From Planotetraspora mira (GTDB taxonomy: Bacteria; Actinomycetota; Actinomycetes; Streptosporangiales; Streptosporangiaceae), in assembly GCF_016863275.1 (NCBI RefSeq), contig NZ_BOOO01000037.1:62001-126000 (forward strand): 64,000 nt of DNA, given 5' to 3'. Below the pieces are notes generated by a model that was not told the origin of the DNA, made no database searches, and was given only the letters and a program-made list of their open reading frames with translations. Both the position numbers and the translations under genes were made by a program. Positions 1 to 7,600 of the stretch are shown here, piece by piece. The stretch's first letter is position 1. Every line of letters begins with the position of its first letter.

Positions 1-62
1 CGGCGGGCGGTGCGGATGATCCTGACAGCGATCTCGCCCCGGTTGGCGACCAGCAGGGCCAT
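1..62 (-). CDS. Biotin-dependent carboxylase, N-terminal 20 codons (guanidine/urea carboxylase), cut by window edge
   Basis: The first 20 codons read MALLVANRGEIAVRIIRTAR, the opening of a biotin carboxylase domain (the ANRGEIA signature). The rest lies outside the window. The start codon is 2 nt after the stop of the smaller DUF1989 gene, so it is the third gene of that operon. Carboxylases next to paired DUF1989 proteins were long called urea carboxylase; family members studied in such operons prefer guanidine and make carboxyguanidine. The guanidine role is therefore taken from context, because the substrate-binding part is not visible. Confidence 0.8.
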   Translation of the reverse strand, partial: MALLVANRGEIAVRIIRTAR

Positions 63-64
63 GC

Positions 65-655
65 TCACTGGATCGTTATCCTCACCGGGGTCGGGTCGAA
101 GCCGTTGCACGGGTTGTTGATCTGCGGGCAGTTGGAGACGAGCACTAGGACGTCGGTCTCGGCACGCAGCGTCACCCGCAGGCCGGGGGCGGAGATGCCA
201 TCCACGATGCCGAGTGTGCCGTCGGCCTCCACCGGGACGTTCATGAACCAGTTGATGTTGCTGACCAGGTCGCGCTTGCCCAGGCCGTGCCGCAGGCCCT
301 CGGCCAGGAAGTTCTCCACGCAGGCGTGCTGGGACCAGGTGTGCTGGCCGTACCGCAGGGTGTTGGACTCCTTGGAGCAGGCGCCGCCGACCGTGTCGTG
401 CCGGCCGCAGGTGTCCTCGACGACGGTCAGCAACGGCGTGTGCTCGTTGGACAGCAGCACGGTGCCGGTGGTCAGGAAGATGCCGCCCTGGGCTTGGACG
501 GTGTCCTGGGCGCTGTAGCGCACGGCGGTGTCATGGGCGTCGTAGATCAGGCAGTCGACGGCCTGGTTGCCGCCGAGGTCGGTGATGGTCAGGTTCTGGC
601 CGACCCGGACCACCGAGGACCAGGGAGCGCGGGCGGGAACGGTCACGTCGGTCAT
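65..655 (-). CDS. DUF1989 (urea carboxylase-associated) protein, smaller subunit; probable carboxyguanidine deiminase subunit
   Basis: A 196-residue DUF1989 protein. Visible family features are the cysteine-rich segment CGRHDTVGGACSKESN, the following YGQHTW stretch and the NINWFMNVPV motif. Paired DUF1989 proteins in guanidine carboxylase operons form a heteromeric carboxyguanidine deiminase (CgdAB), which turns carboxyguanidine into allophanate; this function is inferred from family and operon. I do not assign A or B. The start is the ATG that overlaps the stop of the upstream paralogue (ATGA), which implies translational coupling; a longer reading of the frame would run through that neighbour and is rejected. 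Confidence 0.85.
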   Translation of the reverse strand: MTDVTVPARAPWSSVVRVGQNLTITDLGGNQAVDCLIYDAHDTAVRYSAQDTVQAQGGIFLTTGTVLLSNEHTPLLTVVEDTCGRHDTVGGACSKESNTLRYGQHTWSQHACVENFLAEGLRHGLGKRDLVSNINWFMNVPVEADGTLGIVDGISAPGLRVTLRAETDVLVLVSNCPQINNPCNGFDPTPVRITIQ

Positions 656-1449
656 CGCATGCCCCTGGCGGTGAGGTGGTCGGCGGTGTTCTCGAAAGCG
701 CGGCGGCCTTCGGGGGTGGCCTCCCAGAGCGGGTCGCCGGGCGCGGTGGGCTTGCCGGAAGAAGCGGCCACCTCCAGCAGGCCGCAGTTGTAGTCGGGGC
801 GAGGGTCGATCGGGTGGGCGGCGTTGGCGATGAGGATGGTCACCGGCATTTCCATGCGGAGCGTGACGCTCGCGCCGGGGCCCGCCGAGCCCGTGAACTC
901 CAGGCGTCCCGACTCGGGGTCGACGCGGACGCCCTGGAAGAAGGAGATGGAGGGCGGCAGGTCGCGCGGGCTCAGCCCGTGCTTGGCCGCGGCCAGCTTG
1001 AACAGCTCCCGGCCGGCGAGCGAGTCGCTCTGCGCGGCGCCGTCGCCGTAGCGTTCGGTGTTGCGACGCAGCGTGGAGACGCCGCACATGGTGTCGGCGG
1101 GCGCGGTCGACTCCAGCACCGAGGCCAACACCCGGCCCTGGTCCGACAGCAGGAGGTGGCCCGCGCCGGGGTAGGCGTTCCACAGGACCTTGACGGTGTC
1201 GGCGATGTTGAGCCGCTCCCAGGGGCGGTCGGTCACGTAAAGCAGCAGGTGGGCGCAGGCATCGCCGGTGACGTCGGTCAGGGTCAGCTCCGTGCCGCGG
1301 GCCAGGGCGCGGTGCGTGTAGTTGGCGCCCGCGACCGTCTCCGACCAGGTCAGGCCTTCGGGGGCTGGCACGCGCGGCATGGCCGGGACCGTCGTGCCCT
1401 CCTGGGCGCGGGCGTGCTCGCGCGCGCCGTACGTGGTGGCTGTCGCCAT
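652..1449 (-). CDS. DUF1989 (urea carboxylase-associated) protein, larger subunit; probable carboxyguanidine deiminase subunit
   Basis: A 265-residue paralogue of the downstream gene and first gene of the operon. It carries the DUF1989 pattern MCGVSTLRRNTERYGDG and a SISFFQGVRV segment that corresponds to NINWFMNVPV in its partner. A strong ribosome site (AAGGAGGAG) precedes the ATG. A 22-bp inverted repeat lies between this start and the divergent TetR gene, so transcription is probably TetR-controlled. The inferred role is a subunit of the heteromeric carboxyguanidine deiminase acting after the carboxylase. Confidence 0.85.
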   Translation of the reverse strand: MATATTYGAREHARAQEGTTVPAMPRVPAPEGLTWSETVAGANYTHRALARGTELTLTDVTGDACAHLLLYVTDRPWERLNIADTVKVLWNAYPGAGHLLLSDQGRVLASVLESTAPADTMCGVSTLRRNTERYGDGAAQSDSLAGRELFKLAAAKHGLSPRDLPPSISFFQGVRVDPESGRLEFTGSAGPGASVTLRMEMPVTILIANAAHPIDPRPDYNCGLLEVAASSGKPTAPGDPLWEATPEGRRAFENTADHLTARGMR

Positions 1450-1463
1450 CGGGCTCCTCCTTG

Positions 1464-1485
1464 ATTTCTGTCGCTCGACAGAAAT
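1464..1485. promoter_or_regulatory. Putative TetR operator (22-bp inverted repeat)
   Basis: A perfect inverted repeat with 10-bp arms, ATTTCTGTCG and CGACAGAAAT, around a CT centre. It lies 15 bp upstream of the DUF1989 operon start and in front of the divergent tetR gene. An almost identical site occurs before the permease gene at 3715-3736. Both genes flank the TetR gene, so it is the natural candidate to bind both sites. Confidence 0.75.
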
Positions 1486-1570
1486 TAAGATCGCGACGTT
1501 TCGCCCGCGGATCCCGGGTGTTTCATTCCTGTGAAACGGAGGGGTTCGCGGCCTGTGAAAGGATCAGTGG

Positions 1571-2227
1571 GTGAGCAGACGAGGGGTGGGACGGCCGCGT
1601 GCCGTCGCGCGTCCCGACACCGGCCTGTCCCCGCGCGAGGAGCTCCTGGCGGCGGCAGCGGAGCTGTTCACGGTCAACGGTTACAGCGCCACCACCACCC
1701 GGGAGGTCGCCGAGCGGGCTGGGATCCGGCAGGCGACCATGTACCACTACTTCAAGGGCAAGGAGGCGCTGCTCGCCGAGTTGCTGGAGAGCACGGTGCG
1801 GCCGTCGCTGGAGGCCGCGCGCCTGCTCGCCGCCTCCGACGCGCCCGCAGGGGCGCGGCTGTGGGCGCTGGCGCACCGCGACGCGGCGCTGCTGTGCTCG
1901 GGCGAGCACAATCTGGGCGCGCTGTACCTGCTGCCCGAGGCCGACCGGTTCCTCGACTTCCAGGAGTTGCGGACCGCGCTCAAGCAGGCCTACGCAAACC
2001 TGCTAGCGCCGATCACCGCCGGGCTGCCACAGGCCGAGCGTGACCTGCGCGCGGATCTGGTCTTCTCCGTGGTGGAGAGCGTCATCCTGATCCGCAGGAA
2101 CGCCTCCGCCCTCGCGGTCGAGGCGATGGCGGAGGCGGTGGCCGACGCCGCGCTACGCGTTGGCGGCGTCGGTGAGGGCGACCTCGCCCACCCGCGTGAG
2201 CTGGGCCGCGCGCTTCTTCCCGGCTGA
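1571..2227 (+). CDS. TetR/AcrR family regulator of the guanidine locus
   Basis: A 218-residue TetR-type repressor with a GTG start. The N-terminal helix-turn-helix is typical: an EELLAAAAELF helix, the TTTREVAERAG segment and the recognition region IRQATMYHYFKGKEALL. The C-terminal ligand domain is not diagnostic. It is divergent from the DUF1989-carboxylase operon and convergent with the permease gene, whose 3' end it overlaps by 75 bp. The two matching inverted repeats make it the likely repressor of both units. The inducer may be guanidine or a pathway product; this is inference. Confidence 0.9.
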   Translation: MSRRGVGRPRAVARPDTGLSPREELLAAAAELFTVNGYSATTTREVAERAGIRQATMYHYFKGKEALLAELLESTVRPSLEAARLLAASDAPAGARLWALAHRDAALLCSGEHNLGALYLLPEADRFLDFQELRTALKQAYANLLAPITAGLPQAERDLRADLVFSVVESVILIRRNASALAVEAMAEAVADAALRVGGVGEGDLAHPRELGRALLPG

Positions 2228-3694
2228 CCACCGGTACAGCAGGCCCGCGCCCACCGCGGCGGCCAGGAACAGCACCGTGAACCACTGGAAGTACCACTGT
2301 CCGCTGGCCGGGGCGTACACCTCGACCCGCGGCCAGGCCAGGTTGACGGCCATGCCGACGCCGTAGACCACGGCCAGCACGTTGACCGCCAACCCCCAGC
2401 GGCCCAGTGAGAACAGCGGCTTGCCGTTCTCGTCCACCCCGGCCGGGGCCCCGCCCGGCCACGAGCCGCGCAGCCGTTGCCACAGCAGCGGCCCGGTCAC
2501 CATCGCGTAGGCGATGTACAGGGCGACGATGCAGGTGGTGCCGATCGCCAGGAAGGCGTCGGGCGAGACGAAGTTGATCGCCACGATGAGGGCCGCCAGG
2601 AGGCCGGTGACCAGGGCGGGGCCGGTCGGCATGCCGGTGCGGGGCGAGACCCGGGCCAGCTGTGCGGCGAAGGGCACGACGCCGTCGCGGGCCATCGAGA
2701 AGAGCATGCGGGTCGCGGAGGTCTGGATCGCCAGCGTCGCGACGCAGATCGCCACGACGACGTCGGCCAGCAGCAGCTTGCCCACGCCGTCGCCGAGGGT
2801 GCTGGTCAGCACGTAGGAAAGGCCCTCGGTGGCCAGGCGGCCGTCGGTGAGGCTGGGCGCGGCCATCAGCGCGGCGAAGACGATCAGGCAGGCGAGCAGC
2901 CCGGCCGCGCCGAGCGCGGTGATGATCGTACGCGGCGCGACGGCGGAGGGCTTGCGGGTCTCCTCGCTCAGCTCGCCCGCGCTGTCGAAGCCGATGAGCA
3001 CGTAGGACGCGGCGAAGGCGGCCACCAGCAGGGCGGCGAAGGCGCTGCCGGGCAGGCCCGTCTCGAAGGTGATGGTGGGCTCGCGGTCGGCGTGGGTGAG
3101 CAGCAGCACGACGATGAGGACCGCGCCGATGATCTCGGCGGTGACCCCGATGACGTTGATCCGGGCCATGATCTTGTTGTCGAGCAGGTTGACCACGGTG
3201 GTGGCGGCCAGTAGGAGCACGCCGAACAGCGCGGCGTTGGCCGCGCCGTCCGCCGACACCGGCGAGGGGTCGGTGCCGATCAGCTGGAAGCCCGGCCAGA
3301 TCGCCGGGAGCACGACCTGCAAGGCCAGCGCCGCGGCGGCGATCACCACGACCTGGCCGAGCACCATGATCCAGCCGGCGAACCAGCCGAACGTCGCGTT
3401 GCCCAAGCGGCTGGACCACTGGTAGATCGCCCCCGAGATCGGGTAGCGCGCGGCCAGCTCTGCGAAGCAGAGCGCGACCATCAGCTGGCCGGTCAGCACC
3501 AGCGGCCAGGTCCAGAAGAACGCCGGGCCGCCGAAAGAGAAGCCGAGGCCGAAGAACTGGAAGACCGTGGTGAGGACCGAGATAAAGGAGAAGCCGGCCG
3601 CGAACGAGGCGTAGCGGCCCATGCTGCGGTGCAGTTCCTGCCGGTAGCCGAACTTTTCGAGGACGCTCTCGTCGGTGGGGGGTGAAGGCGCCAT
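2153..3694 (-). CDS. APC superfamily amino-acid/guanidine-type permease
   Basis: A 513-residue, multi-spanning inner-membrane permease of the APC superfamily. Visible are the LAARYPISGAIYQW segment typical of the amino acid/choline group, about 12 hydrophobic helices, and the conserved GFDSAGELSEETRKP loop. Transporters of this type accompany guanidine/urea carboxylase operons, so guanidine or a related cation is a reasonable substrate, though this is not shown by the sequence. I chose the ATG of MAPSPPTDE, preceded by GGGGAGA; the longer frame would run through the operator at 3715-3736. Confidence 0.88.
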   Translation of the reverse strand: MAPSPPTDESVLEKFGYRQELHRSMGRYASFAAGFSFISVLTTVFQFFGLGFSFGGPAFFWTWPLVLTGQLMVALCFAELAARYPISGAIYQWSSRLGNATFGWFAGWIMVLGQVVVIAAAALALQVVLPAIWPGFQLIGTDPSPVSADGAANAALFGVLLLAATTVVNLLDNKIMARINVIGVTAEIIGAVLIVVLLLTHADREPTITFETGLPGSAFAALLVAAFAASYVLIGFDSAGELSEETRKPSAVAPRTIITALGAAGLLACLIVFAALMAAPSLTDGRLATEGLSYVLTSTLGDGVGKLLLADVVVAICVATLAIQTSATRMLFSMARDGVVPFAAQLARVSPRTGMPTGPALVTGLLAALIVAINFVSPDAFLAIGTTCIVALYIAYAMVTGPLLWQRLRGSWPGGAPAGVDENGKPLFSLGRWGLAVNVLAVVYGVGMAVNLAWPRVEVYAPASGQWYFQWFTVLFLAAAVGAGLLYRWSAGKKRAAQLTRVGEVALTDAANA

Positions 3695-3714
3695 TGGGTC
3701 TCCCCGGGGAGGCA

Positions 3715-3736
3715 ATTTCTGTCGATTGACAGATAA
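3715..3736. promoter_or_regulatory. Second copy of the putative TetR operator
   Basis: The sequence ATTTCTGTCG-AT-TGACAGATAA matches the site at 1464-1485 at nearly every position of both arms. It lies about 20 bp upstream of the chosen permease start, so a bound repressor would block transcription of the permease. The match supports one regulator controlling uptake and catabolism together. Confidence 0.7.
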
Positions 3737-3799
3737 GTAACGCCGCTCTGTTTCTCCCACGTGTCCCGGCAGTTCCCCGGCAGTAAAGCTGCCCTCACA

Positions 3800-4369
3800 T
3801 CAGCAGGTGCGCAGCATGTTCAGCAGCGCCGTCTTCTCCTTGCACGTCACGAAGAGCTTGTAGTGGTGCTTGACGGTCCAGATGCCGGACGGGTCGGCGG
3901 TGATGGCGGTCAGCCGAGGGCCGGTCGGGTCGGGCGGGGAATCGTCGGACGGGGGCGGGGCCTTCGGCAGCGCCGAGGTCAGGTTGATCCGGACCCAGGC
4001 CTTCCCGTCGAAGTGGTGCACCCAGGGGGCGTCGCCGTCGAGGGCCCAGATGTCGGAGGTGGAGCGGGCGCTGACTCGGAAGGCGTGGAAGGAGACGCTC
4101 TGTTCCGACCAGGTGGTGCCGTTGTAGTGCCAGGCCTTGTGGTCGCCGAAGACCCACACGTCGTTGTCGGAGGTGACGGCGAGGCTCCCGGCCGTCGCGG
4201 GCAGCTTCTGGACGATCGTCCAGGTGCGTCCGTCCCAGCGCAGGACGGAGGTGTCGCCCTCGTCGCCGGTGAGTGCCCACACGTTGGAGGGGGTGGAGGC
4301 GGCGACCGGGCCGATGTCGCTGCTTCGGAAACATGATCGAAGCATATGAAGACCACCAGAACGGCACAT
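3800..4369 (-). CDS. Hypothetical beta-propeller-like protein, probably 5'-truncated
   Basis: A 189-residue frame with at least three repeats of the form S..DVW..G....W.....W, for example SNVWALTGDEGDTSVLRWDGRTW, SDNDVWVFGDHKAWHYNGTTW and STSDIWALDGD. This periodicity is that of beta-propeller blades, but there are too few for a full propeller. No signal peptide or convincing ribosome site is seen at the apparent start, and unrelated transposase-like debris follows upstream. I take it as the C-terminal part of a larger, probably secreted protein that lost its 5' end. Function unknown. Confidence 0.5.
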   Translation of the reverse strand: MCRSGGLHMLRSCFRSSDIGPVAASTPSNVWALTGDEGDTSVLRWDGRTWTIVQKLPATAGSLAVTSDNDVWVFGDHKAWHYNGTTWSEQSVSFHAFRVSARSTSDIWALDGDAPWVHHFDGKAWVRINLTSALPKAPPPSDDSPPDPTGPRLTAITADPSGIWTVKHHYKLFVTCKEKTALLNMLRTC

Positions 4370-4389
4370 GAGTATTCGTACTCAGCTGG

Positions 4390-4731
4390 ATGGGCGTAGG
4401 GCCCAGAGGCGTTCGTGGCGATGGGGTCGTTGCTGGGGAGCCGGCGCGGCGGCAGGCTGAGTCCCGGCAGCGGATCGAGGAGCTTGGTGAGGAACTCGCC
4501 GAGGTGCGGGCGCGACTGGAGGCCGAGGAGGATCGGTTGTCGCGGTCGCTGATCGCGCAGGAGATGGTGACCGAGAGAACCAGCGCTTTCGCCACCGCCG
4601 TCACCAGGACGAACATACCCTCACAGCCTGATCGAATCAGTCACTGCGGAAGAGCCATACTCAACGGAGTAGCCCTTCTCAAACGCGTTCTTAGAAGGGC
4701 GGCCAGTCCGGCTCATTGGTTCTACGCTTGA
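4390..4731 (+). pseudogene. Coiled-coil transposon-associated fragment
   Basis: The central part, ESRQRIEELGEELAEVRARLEAEEDRLSR followed by SLIAQEMVTE, has the heptad pattern of small coiled-coil proteins often found beside actinobacterial transposases. The flanking codons do not look coding, so this is a remnant with no supported function. Confidence 0.4.
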
Positions 4732-5020
4732 GTTTCGATACCAGGCATCAGCGAGTTCGGGTACCAGTTGGCGATCTTCGGAGCAGGTTCGGCGAGTGAG
4801 TTTTGGTACCACTCAGCGGGGTCGGAAGGGCGGGCTGGTGTCGGGTGTTCCATCCCGCCGAAGTTGACGCAGATCCCAGCAATCTGACGTATTCGACGGT
4901 TGTCCCATCGATCCTGACGCATGATCACTAAGGTGCTGATCACTGTGTTGGCCAGTCCCGTGCCTGCCTGTCGCATGTGCTGGACCGCACGAGCGACCAC
5001 CCCCTGGGTGGCGAGGAAGT
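4617..5020. other. Intergenic stretch without a supported gene; degenerate GGTACCA repeats
   Basis: No convincing gene was found. Two related direct repeats are visible near 4751-4772 (GCGAGTTCGGGTACCAG) and 4790-4813 (GCGAGTGAGTTTTGGTACCA). They resemble multiple end-repeats of a lost insertion element, but this is not established. Confidence 0.35.
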
Positions 5021-5022
5021 TA

Positions 5023-5394
5023 CTACAGGGGTTCGGCGAACGCCCAGTGTTCGACGAGCCGGCCGTCTTGCACCCGGACCATGTCCATCCCCTTGATCTC
5101 GAAGCGTTCGCCGGTCGGCGGCTGTCCGAAGAAGTCCCCGGTGTGCGTGCCGCGGATGGTGTAGCGGTTGGCGACCCACTCGCCGTTCTCCACGCTGTGC
5201 TCGGTGATGACCTCCATGTCGGGGCAGCCCGCTCTCATGTGCTCCCATTTGCGCCGCCAGTCCTCGCGGCTGGCCCGCCGGCCTTGGTCCAGGGACTCGG
5301 GGGCGATGTACTTCAGGCCGGTCTCCAGATCGCTGTCCTCGCGTGCCGCGATGATCGCCCTGACGACCGCCGCCGCTCCCATCTCTTCGGCCAT
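5023..5394 (-). CDS. SnoaL-like / NTF2-fold polyketide-cyclase family protein
   Basis: A 123-residue protein with the layout of the SnoaL-like ester cyclase group (NTF2 fold): helical start, LDQGRRASREDWRRKWEHMRAGCPDMEV, GEWVANRYTIRGTHTGDFFGQPPTG, and GMDMVRVQDGRLVEHWAFAEPL at the end. Members act as small-molecule cyclases, isomerases or binding proteins; the substrate is not predictable. The start is the ATG behind GGAGGAGAG. It is divergent from a TetR gene, with two palindromes between them, so it is probably the repressed target. Confidence 0.8.
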   Translation of the reverse strand: MAEEMGAAAVVRAIIAAREDSDLETGLKYIAPESLDQGRRASREDWRRKWEHMRAGCPDMEVITEHSVENGEWVANRYTIRGTHTGDFFGQPPTGERFEIKGMDMVRVQDGRLVEHWAFAEPL

Positions 5395-5426
5395 CTGCTC
5401 TCCTCCAGTGAATCCGGTAATTAAGT

Positions 5427-5476
5427 GGGGACAAGTCCCCGTTTGCCGTTCAAGACGATACGGGGATTCGTCCCCG
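5427..5476. promoter_or_regulatory. Two palindromic operators between the SnoaL-like gene and tetR
   Basis: Two inverted repeats share the form GGGGA-N4-TCCCC: GGGGACAAGTCCCC at 5427-5440 and CGGGGATTCGTCCCCG at 5461-5476. Their start points are 35 bp apart. They sit between divergent genes and are good candidate sites for the adjacent TetR protein, allowing autoregulation plus control of the SnoaL-like gene. Confidence 0.65.
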
Positions 5477-5500
5477 GTTGGCAAGTAGGATGATCCTGAA

Positions 5501-6073
5501 ATGGCTTCTCAACCATCACGACGGCGGGCTGACGCGCAGCGCAACCACGAGCGCCTGCTGGCGGCCGCTGAGGCCGCGCTCAACGCCGACGGCGTCAACG
5601 CCTCGCTGGACGACATCGCCAAGGCGGCCGGAGTTGGAAACGCCACGCTCTACCGGCACTTCCCGACCCGCGAGAAGCTGATCGAGGCCGTCTACGATCA
5701 CCGGATCCGGACGCTCTGCGATGCTGCCGGAGAGCTGGCCGCATCGCAGGAGGCCGGCGAGGCGCTGATCGACTGGCTACGCGCCGTCGTCTGCCACATC
5801 ACCCAGAGCCAGGTGCTCGGTGACGCGTTCATGGCCGCCTACGAGGGTCCTGCCGACGTCGAACCGCCGCAGATCATCGCCTGGCACCAGGCTCTACGCG
5901 AGGTCGCCGCCCCGCTGCTGGGCGCGGCCCAGGTGGCCGGAGCCGTACGGCCCGACCTCGACGTGGTCGAGCTGCTCGCCCTCACCACCGCCGTGGCCCG
6001 CGCCGGGAACCCTGCCCAGGCGGGCCACTTCCTCGGTTTCCTGCTGGAGGGCATCGTCCCCCGGCCCGGCTGA
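5501..6073 (+). CDS. TetR/AcrR family regulator
   Basis: A 190-residue TetR repressor. The DNA-binding part reads NHERLLAAAEAALNADG, SLDDIAKAAGVGNATLYRHFPTREKLIEAVY. The C-terminal domain resembles the SbtR-like group of actinobacterial TetR proteins with a short ligand domain. It is divergent from the SnoaL-like protein, which is the likely target. A weak hairpin (CCTGGTTC/GAACCAGG, 6081-6110) follows the stop but has no T-tract. Confidence 0.9.
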   Translation: MASQPSRRRADAQRNHERLLAAAEAALNADGVNASLDDIAKAAGVGNATLYRHFPTREKLIEAVYDHRIRTLCDAAGELAASQEAGEALIDWLRAVVCHITQSQVLGDAFMAAYEGPADVEPPQIIAWHQALREVAAPLLGAAQVAGAVRPDLDVVELLALTTAVARAGNPAQAGHFLGFLLEGIVPRPG

Positions 6074-6330
6074 GCCCAGTCCTGGTTCGCAGACAGGAAA
6101 CTGAACCAGGCATGGCCGCCCCGCTCGGATCGCCGGGCTGGACCGCTGCGATCTGCGTCAAGTCAACGAGACACCCAGGTCGAGGAATCGTCCCACCTAC
6201 CTGACGCATCCCAGCTCAGACACCGACGCCTGCGTCAGATTTCCTGGGACGGAACATCGGGGATGTGCCTGTTGCCGGGGTGTGTCGGTTCCCAGTCCTG
6301 ATGGGGTTCCCGGTCTTGAGGGGCCGGTTC

Positions 6331-6674
6331 TCAGCATCCGATGGTGCGGACGGTCACGTGGGCGCTGGATGTCGTCTGGTCGATCCAGTCGGGTTCGGCT
6401 TGGGTGATGATGAAGGTGGCTCCGTCGTCGTCTTGCTTGACCACCAGGTAGGGGGTGGTCTGGTAGCTGGTTGGCATGACGCCGACCAGCGGCAGGTGCC
6501 GCATGTCGCCTCGCCAGCCGACTTGGTCGGCGGCGTCGACGAGGGCCAGGACGGCGGCCAGGACCCAGGCGGTGCGGGCGGTGCGCTGCGGGGCGGGGGG
6601 CCGGTCGGCCAGTGGCCCAGCGGGGCGAGCCCGTCGAAGTCGTCGATCGGCACGGTGAGGCGGTGGACGAACAC
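6331..6674 (-). pseudogene. Small conserved-looking protein with one frameshift, downstream of istB fragment
   Basis: Two frames join into one protein-like sequence. The first part runs from a GTG start with a GGGAGA ribosome site: VFVHRLTVPIDDFDGLAPLGHW. The second part contains RTAWVLAAVLALVDAADQVGW, GDMRHLPLVGVMPTSYQ and ends VTVRTIGC. They would be continuous if a run of six C (coding strand, near 6595-6600) had one more base, giving about 114 residues. Either a real inactivating deletion or a sequencing error. I do not recognise the family. Confidence 0.45.
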
Positions 6675-6711
6675 AGGGTCTCCCGTCGGGTGGAGGAGCC
6701 GGGTATGGTCG

Positions 6712-7065
6712 TCACGCCAGGGCGGCGTCCTGCTGGGCGCGGGTGCGGGCGAGCCGGTAGGAGTCGGTGCCGGTCTCGATGATGGTGGCGTTGAAGGTGA
6801 GCCGGTCGACGATCGCGGCGCAGAGCCGGGGGTCGGTGAAGGTCTTGGTCCAGCCACCGAACGACTCGTTGGAAGCGATCGCGACGCTCGCGGTCTCCTC
6901 CCTGTCGGCCAGAACCTGGAAGAGCAGTTCGGCGCCGCGTTTGTCGAGTTCCAGATAGCCCAGCTCGTCAATGCACAAAAGATCGAAGCGCTCGTAGCGG
7001 GCGATGGTCTTGTTGAGGATCAGCTCGTCGGCGGCAGTGCTGTGTCGTCCGGACAGGCGATCGCG
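6712..7065 (-). pseudogene. IstB-like ATP-binding protein, C-terminal part (IS21 family remnant)
   Basis: The sequence FDLLCIDELGYLELDKRGAELLFQV is the Walker B region of IstB. It continues with VAIASNESFGGWTKTF and DPRLCAAIVDRLTFNATIIETGTDSYRLA, the IstB C-terminus. The Walker A half is absent and no IstA is present nearby. The upstream sequence breaks into unrelated DNA near 7070. Confidence 0.8.
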
Positions 7066-7169
7066 GGCGCCCGCCGGCTGAGCGATGGACGGGTGGCCCG
7101 CGTCTCGCGTGAACGGGTGGGGGTGATGCCGGCCACTACCACTCCTAGACGAATAAGTCCGAAGTCTGA

Positions 7170-7355
7170 TCAGTGGTCGTAGGCGATCAGGGATCGGGTG
7201 ATGGGTTGGCCGGTGGCCCGGTTGTGCCAGATTGCGGCGGTCATTGCGAGGACGCGCTGGGCGACGCGGACGGCGACGCCCTGTGGGGTGCGTCCGCCGT
7301 GGAGTTCGAGATCGAGCTGGCCTTTGAGGGTGTCGTTGACCGACTCGATGAGCCA
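7170..7355 (-). pseudogene. Transposase C-terminus, IS982-like
   Basis: On the minus strand the frame reads RLIESVNDTLKGQLDLELHGGRTP, then GVAVRVAQRVLAMTAAIWHN and ends with ITRSLIAYDH. This is the C-terminus of a DDE transposase of the type found in actinobacterial IS982-like elements. The rest of the element is missing, so the family call is tentative. Confidence 0.55.
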
Positions 7356-7388
7356 AGGCCGGACCGCCCCCGCAGGACGGCAAGCGCG

Positions 7389-7429
7389 CCTAACCCTCCG
7401 TCACCACCGAAAGAGAGACAGAGCCGTTC
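7389..7429. repeat. Solo terminal segment of an ISL3-type element
   Basis: This 41-bp stretch is identical to 37255-37295, the right end of the ISL3 element described below, including its inverted repeat CCGAAAGAGAGACAGAGC. No transposase is attached here, so it marks an old insertion or a recombination scar. Confidence 0.8.
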
Positions 7430-7600
7430 GTGTCTTACGGTCCCCAGGCCGGGTTGTTCGGGGGCGGCGGTCTGGGCGACTTCGCGATCACGTATGGATC
7501 GCAGCGCTACAACTGGCCGATCGTCTACATCACCGTCGCCACCATCGTCGTCATCGTCCAAGCCGGCCAGTTCCTCGGCAACTGGCTGGCACGATCATCT
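7430..7600 (+). pseudogene. MetI-like methionine ABC transporter permease, C-terminal fragment
   Basis: The frame reads GLFGGGGLGDFAITYGSQRYN followed by the hydrophobic segment IVYITVATIVVIVQAGQFLGNWLAR. This matches the last membrane segment of MetI-type permeases. It is joined directly to the solo ISL3 end on the left and runs into the 3' end of the convergent SDR gene on the right. No MetN or MetQ is present. Confidence 0.6.

Noticed and set aside
2082-3419. Long minus-strand frame inside the permease gene
   Set aside because: Its sequence is almost only Arg, Gly, Pro and Ala and overlaps the APC permease in another frame.
6081-6110. Hairpin after the TetR gene as terminator
   Set aside because: The stem is 8 bp with a 14-nt loop and no T-tract, too weak for a firm call.
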